Assembly (NCBI RefSeq): GCF_014692875.1
Contig: NZ_CP061171.1
Location: forward strand, 4,464,001-4,528,000
Direction: 5' to 3'
Source of the DNA: Pedobacter riviphilus
GTDB taxonomy: Bacteria; Bacteroidota; Bacteroidia; Sphingobacteriales; Sphingobacteriaceae
Length of the DNA: 64,000 nucleotides
The notes beneath the pieces were generated by a model, which was given only the letters and a program-made list of their open reading frames with translations, ran no database searches and was not told the origin of the DNA. A program made the position numbers and the translations under genes. This document shows, in pieces, positions 29,680-38,076 of this stretch; position 1 is the first letter of the stretch, and each line of letters starts with the position of its first letter.

Positions 29680-29719
29680 TTCGTGTGCCGTCAGATGTTA
29701 CCATCTGACGGCACACGAA
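29680..29719. repeat. Perfect 18-bp inverted repeat
   Basis: Arms at 29680-29697 and 29702-29719 are perfectly complementary (core GTGCCGTCAGATG / CATCTGACGGCAC) with a TTAC loop. It lies 70 bp upstream of the tRNA-Thr 5' end and 180 bp upstream of the PepSY-like genes. No T-run follows on either strand beyond short AT-rich DNA, so it is not a textbook terminator. It may be a REP-like or a transcription-barrier element. Confidence 0.7.
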
Positions 29720-29760
29720 TTTGTTATTAATCATAAAATTTGTAGTCATTCACCCCAAAA

Positions 29761-29777
29761 TGTGGAGTAACTCCACA
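29761..29777. promoter_or_regulatory. Perfect 8-bp palindrome, candidate operator
   Basis: TGTGGAGT, A, ACTCCACA is a perfect dyad about 125 bp upstream of the first PepSY-like gene. Its symmetry suits a dimeric regulator. The neighbouring NtrC-type gene is one candidate, but nothing ties them directly. Confidence 0.4.
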
Positions 29778-29901
29778 GCACCAAAATTCTGGCACACACA
29801 TAAACAGCTATAAAACAACAAATTAAGTATAAAAGTGAATTTGGCATCATTGTGAAACATTAGCAAGTATTGTTACACAAATTAAATTTTTAAATAATAC
29901 T

Positions 29902-30216
29902 ATGAAAAAGTTCGTTTTAGCAGCTACAGTATTAGCATTAGCAGGATTCTCAACAGTAAAAGCAAGTGAAGCAAAAGATTTTAAAACTACAGCAATTGTT
30001 GCAGTTCAAGACAGTGCAGTGAAAACTCCAGTTAAATTGGAAGAGCTTCCTGCTCCAGTTACAACAGCATTAAAATCTGATGCGTATAAAGGATGGACCG
30101 CTACTGAAGCTTGGTCAGTAAAAGAAGGTGCCAAAGAGTATTATTTAATCAACGTTAAAAAAGAAGCAGAAACTGGCTCAGTTAAAATCGACAAAGACGG
30201 TAAACCGGTTCAATAA
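29902..30216 (+). CDS. PepSY-like secreted protein, tandem copy 1
   Basis: A 104-residue protein with a signal peptide (cleavage near TVKA-SE, residue 21). The mature domain resembles the PepSY-like/DUF2874 fold: LPAPVTTALKSD, then KGWTATEAWSV, then a YYLINVKK strand and a final KIDKDGKPVQ. This is the repeated beta-helix-beta pattern of small periplasmic PepSY-like proteins, whose role is mostly unknown (binding or inhibiting periplasmic enzymes is suspected). It is the first of three homologous genes in the same direction. Its domain is almost identical to that of copy 3. Confidence 0.82.
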   Translation: MKKFVLAATVLALAGFSTVKASEAKDFKTTAIVAVQDSAVKTPVKLEELPAPVTTALKSDAYKGWTATEAWSVKEGAKEYYLINVKKEAETGSVKIDKDGKPVQ

Positions 30217-30295
30217 ATAAAATTCGGTTAGCGCTTCATCATTAACAAGTATTTAACGTAACACGAGTTACAAACCATATTTAAAAACAGATATC

Positions 30296-30607
30296 ATGAA
30301 AAAGATCATTTTAGCCGCTACGTTAGCATTCGCAGGATTCACAGCAGTTCAAGCAAGTGAAGTAAATACAATCAAAACCGCTGCAATCGTTGCAGTTCAA
30401 GATAGTGCCGTAAAAACTCCAGTTAAATTGGAAGAATTACCAGAACCAGTAACAACCGCATTAAAATCGGATACATACAAAGGCTGGACAGCTACTGAAG
30501 CTTTCTCTGTTAAAGAAGGTACTAAAGAATATTACTTAATCAATGTTAAAAAAGAAACAGAAACTGGTTCAGTTAAAATTGATAAAGACGGTAAACCTGT
30601 TCAATAA
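30296..30607 (+). CDS. PepSY-like secreted protein, tandem copy 2
   Basis: A 103-residue paralogue, signal peptide cut near VQA-SE. Compared with copies 1 and 3 its domain has Glu for Ala in LPEPVTT, Thr in SDTYKGW, Phe for Trp in TEAFSV, and Thr in KKETETG. Many codons also differ silently from the flanking copies, so copy 2 is the most diverged of the three. It follows copy 1 by 79 bp. Confidence 0.82.
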   Translation: MKKIILAATLAFAGFTAVQASEVNTIKTAAIVAVQDSAVKTPVKLEELPEPVTTALKSDTYKGWTATEAFSVKEGTKEYYLINVKKETETGSVKIDKDGKPVQ

Positions 30608-30687
30608 TTTCAAATAAATACGCCGTACAGGCATTAATCAATATAAGCGCGGCCTTCGGGCTGCGCATTAAACTAAAAAAAGATACC

Positions 30688-31002
30688 ATGAAAAAATTAA
30701 TTTTATCAGCTGCGTTCTTAGCTTTTGCAGGATTCTCAGCAGTACAAGCAAGTGAAGTAAATACAATCAAAAATGCGGCAATTGTTGCCGTTCAAGATAG
30801 CGCAGTAAAAACTCCAGTTAAATTGGAAGAGCTTCCTGCTCCAGTTACAACAGCATTAAAATCTGATGCTTATAAAGGATGGACCGCTACTGAGGCTTGG
30901 TCAGTAAAAGAAGGTACCAAAGAATATTACCTCATCAATGTTAAAAAAGAAGCAGAAACTGGTTCGGTTAAAATTGATAAAGACGGTAAGCCAGTACAAT
31001 AA
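30688..31002 (+). CDS. PepSY-like secreted protein, tandem copy 3
   Basis: A 104-residue paralogue. From residue 32 to the end it differs from copy 1 at a single position (Thr for Ala in KEGTKEYY), while the signal peptide differs at many positions. The same DNA block is nearly identical in copies 1 and 3 but not in copy 2, which suggests gene conversion. It follows copy 2 by 80 bp and is ended by a hairpin at 31035-31057. An NtrC-type regulator starts 71 bp downstream. Confidence 0.82.
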   Translation: MKKLILSAAFLAFAGFSAVQASEVNTIKNAAIVAVQDSAVKTPVKLEELPAPVTTALKSDAYKGWTATEAWSVKEGTKEYYLINVKKEAETGSVKIDKDGKPVQ

Positions 31003-31034
31003 AAACCCAAATAATTACATCTACCTATTACAAG

Positions 31035-31057
31035 AAAGCCGGATTATGTCCGGCTTT
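31035..31057 (+). terminator. Rho-independent terminator of the PepSY-like triplet
   Basis: AAAGCCGG (31035-31042), a 7-nt loop and CCGGCTTT (31050-31057) are followed by TCTTATTTTTG. It lies 33 bp after the third copy. The following TATTTTTG (31061-31068) also matches a -7 promoter box for the regulator gene. Confidence 0.75.
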
Positions 31058-31072
31058 TCTTATTTTTGTTAT

Positions 31073-32404
31073 ATGGCGAGAATCCTGATTTTAGAAGACG
31101 ATACCACATTTGCTCAATTACTGGAGGGCTTTTTAACAAAAAATGGTCATGAGATTACTCTTGTAACCCAGGTAAAGCAATCATTTAAGCAAGTTGAAAA
31201 CAATGAATTCGACTTACTTTTAATCGATTACCGTCTGCCAGATGGGACAGGGCTCGAAGTACTTACCCACATCCGTAATTTGGGGCTGTTTATACCTGTA
31301 ATCGTAATGACCAGTTTTAACGATGTACGGACTGCAGTTAGATCTATTCAATTGGGTGCTTTTGATTACATTACCAAGCCCGTTAACCCTGACGAGTTAT
31401 TGATGGTGATCAAAAATTCTTTGGCTAAAAAGGATTTAAAAAGCGTTGAACCAAAAGAAACAAACAGTGACTTTATAAAAGGGAAAAGTGCAATTGCAGA
31501 TAAACTGTATGAACATATTAATTTGGTAGCCCCAACAGATATGTCGGTAATTATACAAGGCGAGAGTGGCACGGGGAAAGAATTTGCAGCCAGAACGCTG
31601 CACCAGCAGAGTAAACGTTCTGATAAACCTTTCGTTGCAATTGATTGCGGTGCATTATCGAAAGATTTAGCCGCCAGCGAGTTATTCGGGCACGTAAAGG
31701 GGGCATTTACAGGGGCGGTAAATGATAAAAAAGGCCAGTTTGAGGCTGCCAACGGCGGAACTTTGTTTTTAGATGAGGTGGGTAACCTGAGCTACGAAGT
31801 ACAGGTTAAATTACTCAGGGCATTACAAGAAAGAGTAATTCAGCCTTTAGGCAGCACCAAACAGATTCCTGTTAATGTTCGCATCATTACGGCTACAAAT
31901 GATGATCTGGCCAGTAGTATGCAACAAGGTGAGTTTAGAGAAGATTTATATCATCGGTTAAATGAGTTCAAAATCCAGCTTCCGCCATTGAGAGATAGAG
32001 GCGGAGATTTAGAACTGTTTATCAACCACTTTATACAACTATCAAACCGCGATTTAGAGCGGAATGTGAAAAGTGTTTCTAATGAGGCAAAAACACTTTT
32101 GCTTAATTACGATTGGCCAGGAAATCTGCGCGAGCTTAGCAATGTGATTAAACGCATGGTTCTATTGAGCCCGGGCGATGTTGCACAGATTAGCGCGTTA
32201 CCTGATGAAATGGTAATTTCTGTCCGCCACCAGTCAGCTCCAGGTAATTCATCCGACCTTAAAGCGGTAAACGAACAGAATGAAAAAGCGTTGATTACTG
32301 AAACGCTAATCAAAGTGAGACATAACAAGTCAAAAGCCGCTAAGATTTTAAACATCGACCGTAAAACCCTTTATGCCAAAATGGAGCGTTACGGCATAGA
32401 ATAA
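31073..32404 (+). CDS. Sigma-54-dependent response regulator (NtrC family)
   Basis: A 443-residue activator. The receiver domain (about 1-115) has phospho-acceptor Asp52 in LLIDYRLPDG. The AAA+ domain (about 135-365) has Walker A GESGTGKE (163-170), the sigma-54 contact motif GAFTGA (210-215) and Walker B GTLFLDEVG (229-237). A Fis-type HTH follows (about 395-440, NKSKAAKILNIDRKTLYAKM). I start at MARILILEDD (31073); the frame runs further upstream, but through the terminator. The histidine kinase gene is convergent and ends 2 bp away, so the two probably form a pair. Confidence 0.95.
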   Translation: MARILILEDDTTFAQLLEGFLTKNGHEITLVTQVKQSFKQVENNEFDLLLIDYRLPDGTGLEVLTHIRNLGLFIPVIVMTSFNDVRTAVRSIQLGAFDYITKPVNPDELLMVIKNSLAKKDLKSVEPKETNSDFIKGKSAIADKLYEHINLVAPTDMSVIIQGESGTGKEFAARTLHQQSKRSDKPFVAIDCGALSKDLAASELFGHVKGAFTGAVNDKKGQFEAANGGTLFLDEVGNLSYEVQVKLLRALQERVIQPLGSTKQIPVNVRIITATNDDLASSMQQGEFREDLYHRLNEFKIQLPPLRDRGGDLELFINHFIQLSNRDLERNVKSVSNEAKTLLLNYDWPGNLRELSNVIKRMVLLSPGDVAQISALPDEMVISVRHQSAPGNSSDLKAVNEQNEKALITETLIKVRHNKSKAAKILNIDRKTLYAKMERYGIE

Positions 32405-32406
32405 TG

Positions 32407-34881
32407 TCACCCGGCATTGGCGTAGTCGATTTCCTCCATAAAGGCAATTAAGCTATCTAGTTTTCTGATCTGTAATAAAACTTCAGATTTGATATCAGCA
32501 GTTAAGCCTTTTTCGGCAATTTCTAATTCCAGGCTGCGGAATGCGCTTGCCAAAGTCTTCGAACCCATCTGCGCCGTGCGTCCTGCAAGGCGGTGAACCA
32601 ATAACCTGGCCTGATCTGGATCATCATCGATTAAATGTTTTTTCAACGCTGCAGCGTCATCTATAGAATCTTGTTTAAAACGGTTCAATATTTTCTCCAG
32701 CATTTGCTGGTCGCCAAAGGTCATTTTCTCAATGGAAGAGAAATCGAATTCAGGCTGCTGGGTTAAAATTTCGGTTCTATCAAATATAGATAGGATATCT
32801 ACAGCTCTAAACGGTTTCATTATTAGTCCATCAAAGCCCTCGCTCAAAACCATTTCGCGTTCTTCGGGTAAAACCTGTGCAGTAATGGCATAAAATTTAA
32901 TGTGCGCAGGGAGTTTCTTTTTTAATAAATGACAAAGTTCGAAACCTGTCATTTCGGGCATGCGCATATCAATTAATATGTATTTTAAATCTGGTTCAGG
33001 TGCTGCGTGCAGGATATCGGCTACCTGGGTAAAGCTTCTAAACGGGATTTTGTTTTTCTGAAAAATCATTCCACATAAATCCAGAATGAGCTTATCATCA
33101 TCAATTACCCAAACCGTACCTGGGTTTACAATCGCATAATGTTCTAAATCTAAAGTATCGGTTACACGCTCAGTGGTATTTTCATATTTCATGTAAATAT
33201 TAAATGTGGTACCAATGCCGGGTTTACTCTTCACATAAATCCTCCCGCCTTGTGTTTCGATCAAAGATTTAACAATAGGTAGCCCTAAACCTGTACCAGC
33301 CTGGTTGATAATATATTTTTCAGGAGATTCTATCTGCTCAAATTCATTAAAGATTTTAGGGATATCTTTTTCTTCAAACCCGATTCCGGTATCTTTTATG
33401 GTAAAATGAAAATGCAGATCATCACCTTGCTTTTTATACGATACCGAAAGCTTAATTTCACCTTTCAACGTAAATTTTACGGCGTTACCCAATAAGTTAA
33501 ATAAAATCTGCTTTAACCTAAAAGCATCACCATTTACAAATTCCAAATCGGCAAGATCAAGTGCTGTATTTAACTGAAGTGATTTCTGTTCTGCCAATGG
33601 CCGCATTACCGAAACAACTTCATCCAATGCCTTCCGGATATTAAATACTTGGTTATTGAAGCTAAATTCGCCCGAAATAATCCGGTTGTAGTCTAATACC
33701 TCGTTAACAATTTGAAGTAAATGAATAGAAGACTGATAAATAGCATCCACATCTTTCTTATCAGGTATATCTTGTTGGGTAATCAGCTCTGCATAGCCTA
33801 AAATAGACTGCAGCGGCGTTCTGATCTCATGGCTCATATTGGACAGGAACCTTTGCTTTGCTTTACCATGGTATTCTGCCTCATCTTTAGCAAGTTCCAA
33901 TGCCCGTCTATACCTGTTGCTTTTTGTAATATCGGCCAAAATTAGATACAGCAGAATAACCGTTAACAGAAAAAAGATAATGATAATGGTTGTAATCTGT
34001 GTAATCCCATCGTTAACTACTTCTTTAGCCTGTATACCATTCAAATCTATCTGAGCCACCGCTTCGCCTTCAACCTCTCTTAAAATCTGCAACATCTGGG
34101 CCGTTAAAGCATTGCTGGCATTTGATAGATCTGCTTCACGTTTTAAAAACTTCTGGCTTTTCTGACGCTGCTCCAGTTCGATATTTTTTAACGAACCTGT
34201 CATACTCTTCATAATGCTGTCTTCAGCCTTTGCATTTAAGGTATCCCGCTTTACTTTAAATTCCTCATTAATAATTTTATACACCTCTGATTTCTTCTTT
34301 CCAAAAAGTTTACTCAAAAAACCCCTCGATTTCTGTTCTCCCTCAGGTGCAACTGTAGTGGTTGATGTAGTTGTCTCGGTGGTCAGTATCGCACTGTCCG
34401 TCTGTCTGGTACGCGTAGCAACAAGCTCATTTAATTTCTGAACCTCATCAGAGAATGATTTGGTGTTCACCAACGTTTCCCTCACCTTTAAGTAATTGAT
34501 AAATTGTTTGTCACGGTCGGTTAGCAGATTTTTTATCGACTTTATCCGAGTCAACTGGGCAGAATCACCCCTGTACAATTTACGTAACGTATCTAAACTA
34601 TTCCTTAACTTACGTGATTCTTTAAGAAAACTATAAGTACCTTGTTTATTGAAGGCTTCATCTCTTTGTAACTGATCTAACCGGGCAATTTTATGCGAAA
34701 GGTCATTTACGATCCTTAAGCGATCATTCGGGGCCGAAATTTCTTCAACGGTATCCAGCATCCGAGTAAAAGCAAACTTACTGATGCCCCAGGCCAATAG
34801 CAATGCAAAACAGGCAAACAGAAAACCTATAATTACTTTACTTTTTATTGCCCGGAAGAAACGCTTTTGTATAACAGCCAT
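32407..34881 (-). CDS. Hybrid sensor histidine kinase with receiver and HPt domains
   Basis: An 824-residue membrane kinase. There are two transmembrane helices (about 16-38 and 297-317) with a helical, coiled-coil-like periplasmic domain between them. It holds HisKA with His351 (SNMSHEIRTPL), HATPase (NLLGNAVKF, DTGIGF, GTGLGLPI), a receiver with Asp638 (YILIDMRMPEMTG) and a C-terminal HPt with His763 (LVHRLAGRTAQMG). This is a full internal phosphorelay. The 3' end meets the NtrC-type regulator gene 2 bp away, convergently. The signal is unknown. Confidence 0.94.
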   Translation of the reverse strand: MAVIQKRFFRAIKSKVIIGFLFACFALLLAWGISKFAFTRMLDTVEEISAPNDRLRIVNDLSHKIARLDQLQRDEAFNKQGTYSFLKESRKLRNSLDTLRKLYRGDSAQLTRIKSIKNLLTDRDKQFINYLKVRETLVNTKSFSDEVQKLNELVATRTRQTDSAILTTETTTSTTTVAPEGEQKSRGFLSKLFGKKKSEVYKIINEEFKVKRDTLNAKAEDSIMKSMTGSLKNIELEQRQKSQKFLKREADLSNASNALTAQMLQILREVEGEAVAQIDLNGIQAKEVVNDGITQITTIIIIFFLLTVILLYLILADITKSNRYRRALELAKDEAEYHGKAKQRFLSNMSHEIRTPLQSILGYAELITQQDIPDKKDVDAIYQSSIHLLQIVNEVLDYNRIISGEFSFNNQVFNIRKALDEVVSVMRPLAEQKSLQLNTALDLADLEFVNGDAFRLKQILFNLLGNAVKFTLKGEIKLSVSYKKQGDDLHFHFTIKDTGIGFEEKDIPKIFNEFEQIESPEKYIINQAGTGLGLPIVKSLIETQGGRIYVKSKPGIGTTFNIYMKYENTTERVTDTLDLEHYAIVNPGTVWVIDDDKLILDLCGMIFQKNKIPFRSFTQVADILHAAPEPDLKYILIDMRMPEMTGFELCHLLKKKLPAHIKFYAITAQVLPEEREMVLSEGFDGLIMKPFRAVDILSIFDRTEILTQQPEFDFSSIEKMTFGDQQMLEKILNRFKQDSIDDAAALKKHLIDDDPDQARLLVHRLAGRTAQMGSKTLASAFRSLELEIAEKGLTADIKSEVLLQIRKLDSLIAFMEEIDYANAG

Positions 34882-35020
34882 TTAATTCAGATTATGCATG
34901 ATAAACCCTAGTTATAACGGTTTAACTGTAGAAATGATATGTATTTATCTTTTACAAATAACGTACCACAAGAAAAATTGATTAAAAAACTTTAATTTTA
35001 ATTGCCTAAAAAAACAAACT

Positions 35021-35710
35021 ATGAACCGTATCGACCGACTTTTCGGAATTTTGACCCTGCTTCAATCCAGAAAATACATTAGCGCAGAAAAAATTGCGGA
35101 AAGATTTGATATGAGCATACGCACGGTTTACCGAGACATTAAAGCCTTAGGCGAACAAGGCATACCAGTAAGTTTTGAGCAGCATAAAGGCTATTATCTG
35201 GTGCAGGGTTATTTTCTGCCACCGGTTTCTTTTAATATGGATGAAGCCAATGCACTGCTATTGGTTGAAAGTTTAGTAAGTGGATTTGCCGATAACTCTA
35301 TCCGTAGCCATTATTCTACAGCATTAACTAAAGTAAAGGCGGTATTAAAAACAGGTCAGAAAGAAAAGCTTGAAACCTTAAATCAACATATTAAATTACA
35401 GATTCCGGAAAGGTTAAATTTTAATTTCGAATATCTATCACTTATTCAGCACGCCATTGCCGAAAAACACCTCATTGAGCTCAATTACAAAAACAATAAA
35501 GAAGAAGTGAGCAAAAGAGAAGTAGAACCAATTGGCTTGATTTTCTATGCCTTTAGCTGGCATTTAATTGCCTGGTGCCACTACCGTAACGAATACCGTG
35601 ATTTTAACCTCATCCGGATTATCTGCCTTAAAAACTTAGGTATTCCCTTTAAAAAAACACAACACATGCCACTGAGCGAATACATGCATCTGCTTCCTGT
35701 AAATTATTAA
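35021..35710 (+). CDS. HTH and WYL domain transcriptional regulator (YafY-like)
   Basis: A 229-residue regulator. A DeoR-type winged HTH fills residues about 1-60 (RLFGILTLLQSRKYISAEKI, then ERFDMSIRTVYRDIKALGE). A WYL ligand- or nucleic-acid-sensing domain lies at about 130-215 (LIELNYKNNKEEVSKREVEP, GLIFYAFSWHLIAWC). Such proteins often control the adjacent gene. The DinB-family gene starts 73 bp downstream, a pairing I recall as common in Bacteroidota, so DNA-damage or stress control is plausible. Confidence 0.9.
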   Translation: MNRIDRLFGILTLLQSRKYISAEKIAERFDMSIRTVYRDIKALGEQGIPVSFEQHKGYYLVQGYFLPPVSFNMDEANALLLVESLVSGFADNSIRSHYSTALTKVKAVLKTGQKEKLETLNQHIKLQIPERLNFNFEYLSLIQHAIAEKHLIELNYKNNKEEVSKREVEPIGLIFYAFSWHLIAWCHYRNEYRDFNLIRIICLKNLGIPFKKTQHMPLSEYMHLLPVNY

Positions 35711-35783
35711 AAAAAATATTTTTCGCGCTGCCATAGGGTTGTCAGTGGGCGCTATTTTCTTTGTGTAACTAAACATCAAAATC

Positions 35784-36344
35784 ATGAGTATAGCCGATTT
35801 ATTACTAATGGATTTAAACACTTTAGAAAAAACAAAACAGAAAAATATGGATATTATTAAATTATTATTGAAAGAGCTGGAAGCAGAATTTAATACAACA
35901 AAAAAATTCCTGGCCATTGTACCTGCAGATAAATTTGACTGGGCACCACACGAAAAAAGTATGAAAATGAAATCGCTTGCGGTTCATATTGCTGATCTGC
36001 CGAGTTGGGTTTCGCTAGCTTTAACTACTGATGGACTGGATTTTGAAACAGCACCTTATGTAGAACAACCTGCAGAAAGTGCCGATGATCTGGTTAAAAT
36101 TCTAGAGAAAAATTATGCACTCGGAAAAGCAGAATTAGAAAAAGCCACGGAAGAAGACCTAAATGGCCGTTGGGTATTAAGTATGGGCAAACAGGTTTTG
36201 GCCGATTATTCTAAATACGAAACCATCCGCCATTCACTTAGCCAAACCACTCACCACAGGGCACAGTTAGGTGTTTACTTAAGATTACTCGATATCCCAA
36301 TCCCGGGTAGTTATGGTCCAAGTGCAGATGATCAAAACTTTTAG
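35784..36344 (+). CDS. DinB family protein
   Basis: A 186-residue four-helix-bundle protein of the DinB/YfiT superfamily. Metal-ligand histidines are suggested by SLAVHIADLPSW and SLSQTTHHRAQLGVYLRLL, the standard positions. Family members include thiol S-transferases and damage-induced proteins; the activity of this one is unknown. The ATG at 35784 is used, but Met22 (35847; MDIIKLLLKELEAEF) is closer to the usual family start. It lies 73 bp after the WYL regulator on the same strand. Confidence 0.88.
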   Translation: MSIADLLLMDLNTLEKTKQKNMDIIKLLLKELEAEFNTTKKFLAIVPADKFDWAPHEKSMKMKSLAVHIADLPSWVSLALTTDGLDFETAPYVEQPAESADDLVKILEKNYALGKAELEKATEEDLNGRWVLSMGKQVLADYSKYETIRHSLSQTTHHRAQLGVYLRLLDIPIPGSYGPSADDQNF

Positions 36345-36463
36345 TTGTTAATAAGTTCAGAATAGGCTGTCGAAACCTGGTGCGTTTCGATGGCCCGTTT
36401 TGAAATGACCTCGCGATTACCGGCCCACCTTGATATTCCATTTTCGCTTTGCTATTTTTAGCA

Positions 36464-36985
36464 ATGAAAAAAATATTGGCAATCTCGGGAAGCACGAAAG
36501 CGCTATCAACCAATGCACTGTACATAACAGCTACCTCTAGGCTTTTAGGTGAAGATTTTGAGGTAACAAGCTTTCCATCCATTGCAGATATTCCACATTT
36601 CAACCCTGATTTAGATCAGGAAAATCCGCCAAAGGCCATCGAAGCGCTTCGGTCAAGTATCTGGCAGGCAGATGGTATCATTATTTCTACGCCTGAATAT
36701 GCTATGGGCTTACCCGGCTCTTTAAAAAACCTACTCGATTGGACCGTAAGTTCAGCATCATTTTCTAAGAAGCCAGTTTTAGCACTGGTTGCCTCAACCC
36801 AAGGGGAGAAAGCCTATCAATCTATCATCGATATTTTAACGGTAATTGAAGCGAGGGTGTCGCCCCTACTCATCTCATTTGCAAAAGCTAAAATTACTAG
36901 CGAAGCAGTAATCATCGAAAATGAAACTTTAGCTACGCTTAAAAGTGTCGTTCATTCATTTGTTGCCAATATGGAGAATGGATAA
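36464..36985 (+). CDS. NAD(P)H-dependent FMN reductase
   Basis: A 173-residue flavodoxin-fold protein of the NADPH-dependent FMN reductase family (SsuE/azoreductase-like). The phosphate-binding loop is ISGSTKALSTNA and the flavin-ring loop is STPEYAMGLPGSLKNLLDW. The ATG at 36464 (MKKILAISGS) is chosen since the preceding five codons lie outside the fold. It probably reduces free or bound flavin, or quinones; the substrate is not clear. Confidence 0.9.
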   Translation: MKKILAISGSTKALSTNALYITATSRLLGEDFEVTSFPSIADIPHFNPDLDQENPPKAIEALRSSIWQADGIIISTPEYAMGLPGSLKNLLDWTVSSASFSKKPVLALVASTQGEKAYQSIIDILTVIEARVSPLLISFAKAKITSEAVIIENETLATLKSVVHSFVANMENG

Positions 36986-37012
36986 CACAATTTATTTCCG
37001 TAAAATTGCAGC

Positions 37013-37987
37013 ATGAACAATAACTCTGCAACCCGTTTAAATAAATTCATCAGCGAAAGTGGATTATGTTCACGCCGCGAAGCAGATCGTTATATCGAAA
37101 AAGGTACAGTTTTTATCAATGGAAAAAGGGCTAAAGTAGGCGATCAGGTTTTTGCAGGAGATAAAGTGATGGTTAACGGCCATAATATCGAACCTAAAGA
37201 AGAAAGTAATTTCATCCTATTAGCATTTAACAAGCCTGTTGGTATTACCAGTACGACTGAAGGCAGCGTACGCGATAATATTGTTGATTACGTAAACCAT
37301 AGTGAAAGAATATTTCCCATTGGCAGATTGGACAAAGATTCGTCAGGTCTGATCTTCCTGACTAACAATGGTGATATCGTGAACAAAATTTTAAGGGCAG
37401 GGAATAAGCACGAAAAGGAATACGTAGTTACGGTTAATAAACCTATTACCGAAGATTTTATTTTCGAAATGAGTAATGGTGTTCCTATCTTGGGCGTAAA
37501 TACACGTAAATGTAAGGTACGCCAAATCAGCACATTTGTATTCAATATTATCTTAATTCAGGGGTTAAATAGACAGATCCGTAGAATGTGTGAGCATTTT
37601 GGTTACGAAGTGACTAAACTAGAGCGTACACGTATCATGAATATCAATTTAAAGGGTATTCCGACTGGAGAGTTTAGAGAACTTACCGAAGATGAGATGA
37701 AAAGCATCACCAAAAGTGTTGAAAATTCATCTTCTGAAGCTAAATCAAAGCCCAAAAGCACTACTAAGAAAAAAGCAAATGCCTGGGAAGAAATCCCTGA
37801 ACTTAGGGAAGAACAACCAAAAAAATCATTTAAAGCGAAATCATCAGGCCAAAAATCTTCGGGCAAAAAACAGGTTGGTCACGCAGGCTCAAAACCTACC
37901 GGTAAAAGTAACACCGGAAACAGAAATTCCAGACCTGCCAAAGGTAAGGCTATCAGCAAGTCAAACTCAAGAGGCAGAGGAAGATAA
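37013..37987 (+). CDS. 23S rRNA pseudouridine synthase (RluF-like)
   Basis: A 324-residue RsuA/RluB/E/F-type pseudouridine synthase. An S4 RNA-binding domain (about 6-55) precedes the catalytic domain (about 65-230), with Asp107 in [15 protein letters not shown] and the [12 protein letters not shown] motif near residue 185. The last 90 residues are low-complexity and strongly basic (repeated Lys, Ser, Gly), ending in SNSRGRGR, as is usual in Bacteroidota homologues. RluF modifies U2604 of 23S rRNA in E. coli; RluB or RluE activity is possible. rlmN follows. Confidence 0.88.
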   Translation: MNNNSATRLNKFISESGLCSRREADRYIEKGTVFINGKRAKVGDQVFAGDKVMVNGHNIEPKEESNFILLAFNKPVGITSTTEGSVRDNIVDYVNHSERIFPIGRLDKDSSGLIFLTNNGDIVNKILRAGNKHEKEYVVTVNKPITEDFIFEMSNGVPILGVNTRKCKVRQISTFVFNIILIQGLNRQIRRMCEHFGYEVTKLERTRIMNINLKGIPTGEFRELTEDEMKSITKSVENSSSEAKSKPKSTTKKKANAWEEIPELREEQPKKSFKAKSSGQKSSGKKQVGHAGSKPTGKSNTGNRNSRPAKGKAISKSNSRGRGR

Positions 37988-38062
37988 GCCAACTAATTGT
38001 AAAATTTGGCATCTTACAGGCACCCTCAACTCTCTACCTTTCTGCCTTACACCTTTTTTAAG

Positions 38063-38070
38063 TACCTTTG
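38063..38070 (+). promoter_or_regulatory. Candidate rlmN promoter (-7 box)
   Basis: TACCTTTG exactly matches TAnnTTTG. It lies 7 bp before the ATG at 38077, so the transcript would be leaderless or nearly so. This argues against the longer frame that begins inside the box. A -33 TTTG at 19 nt is not clear. Confidence 0.45.
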
Positions 38071-38076
38071 CAACAA

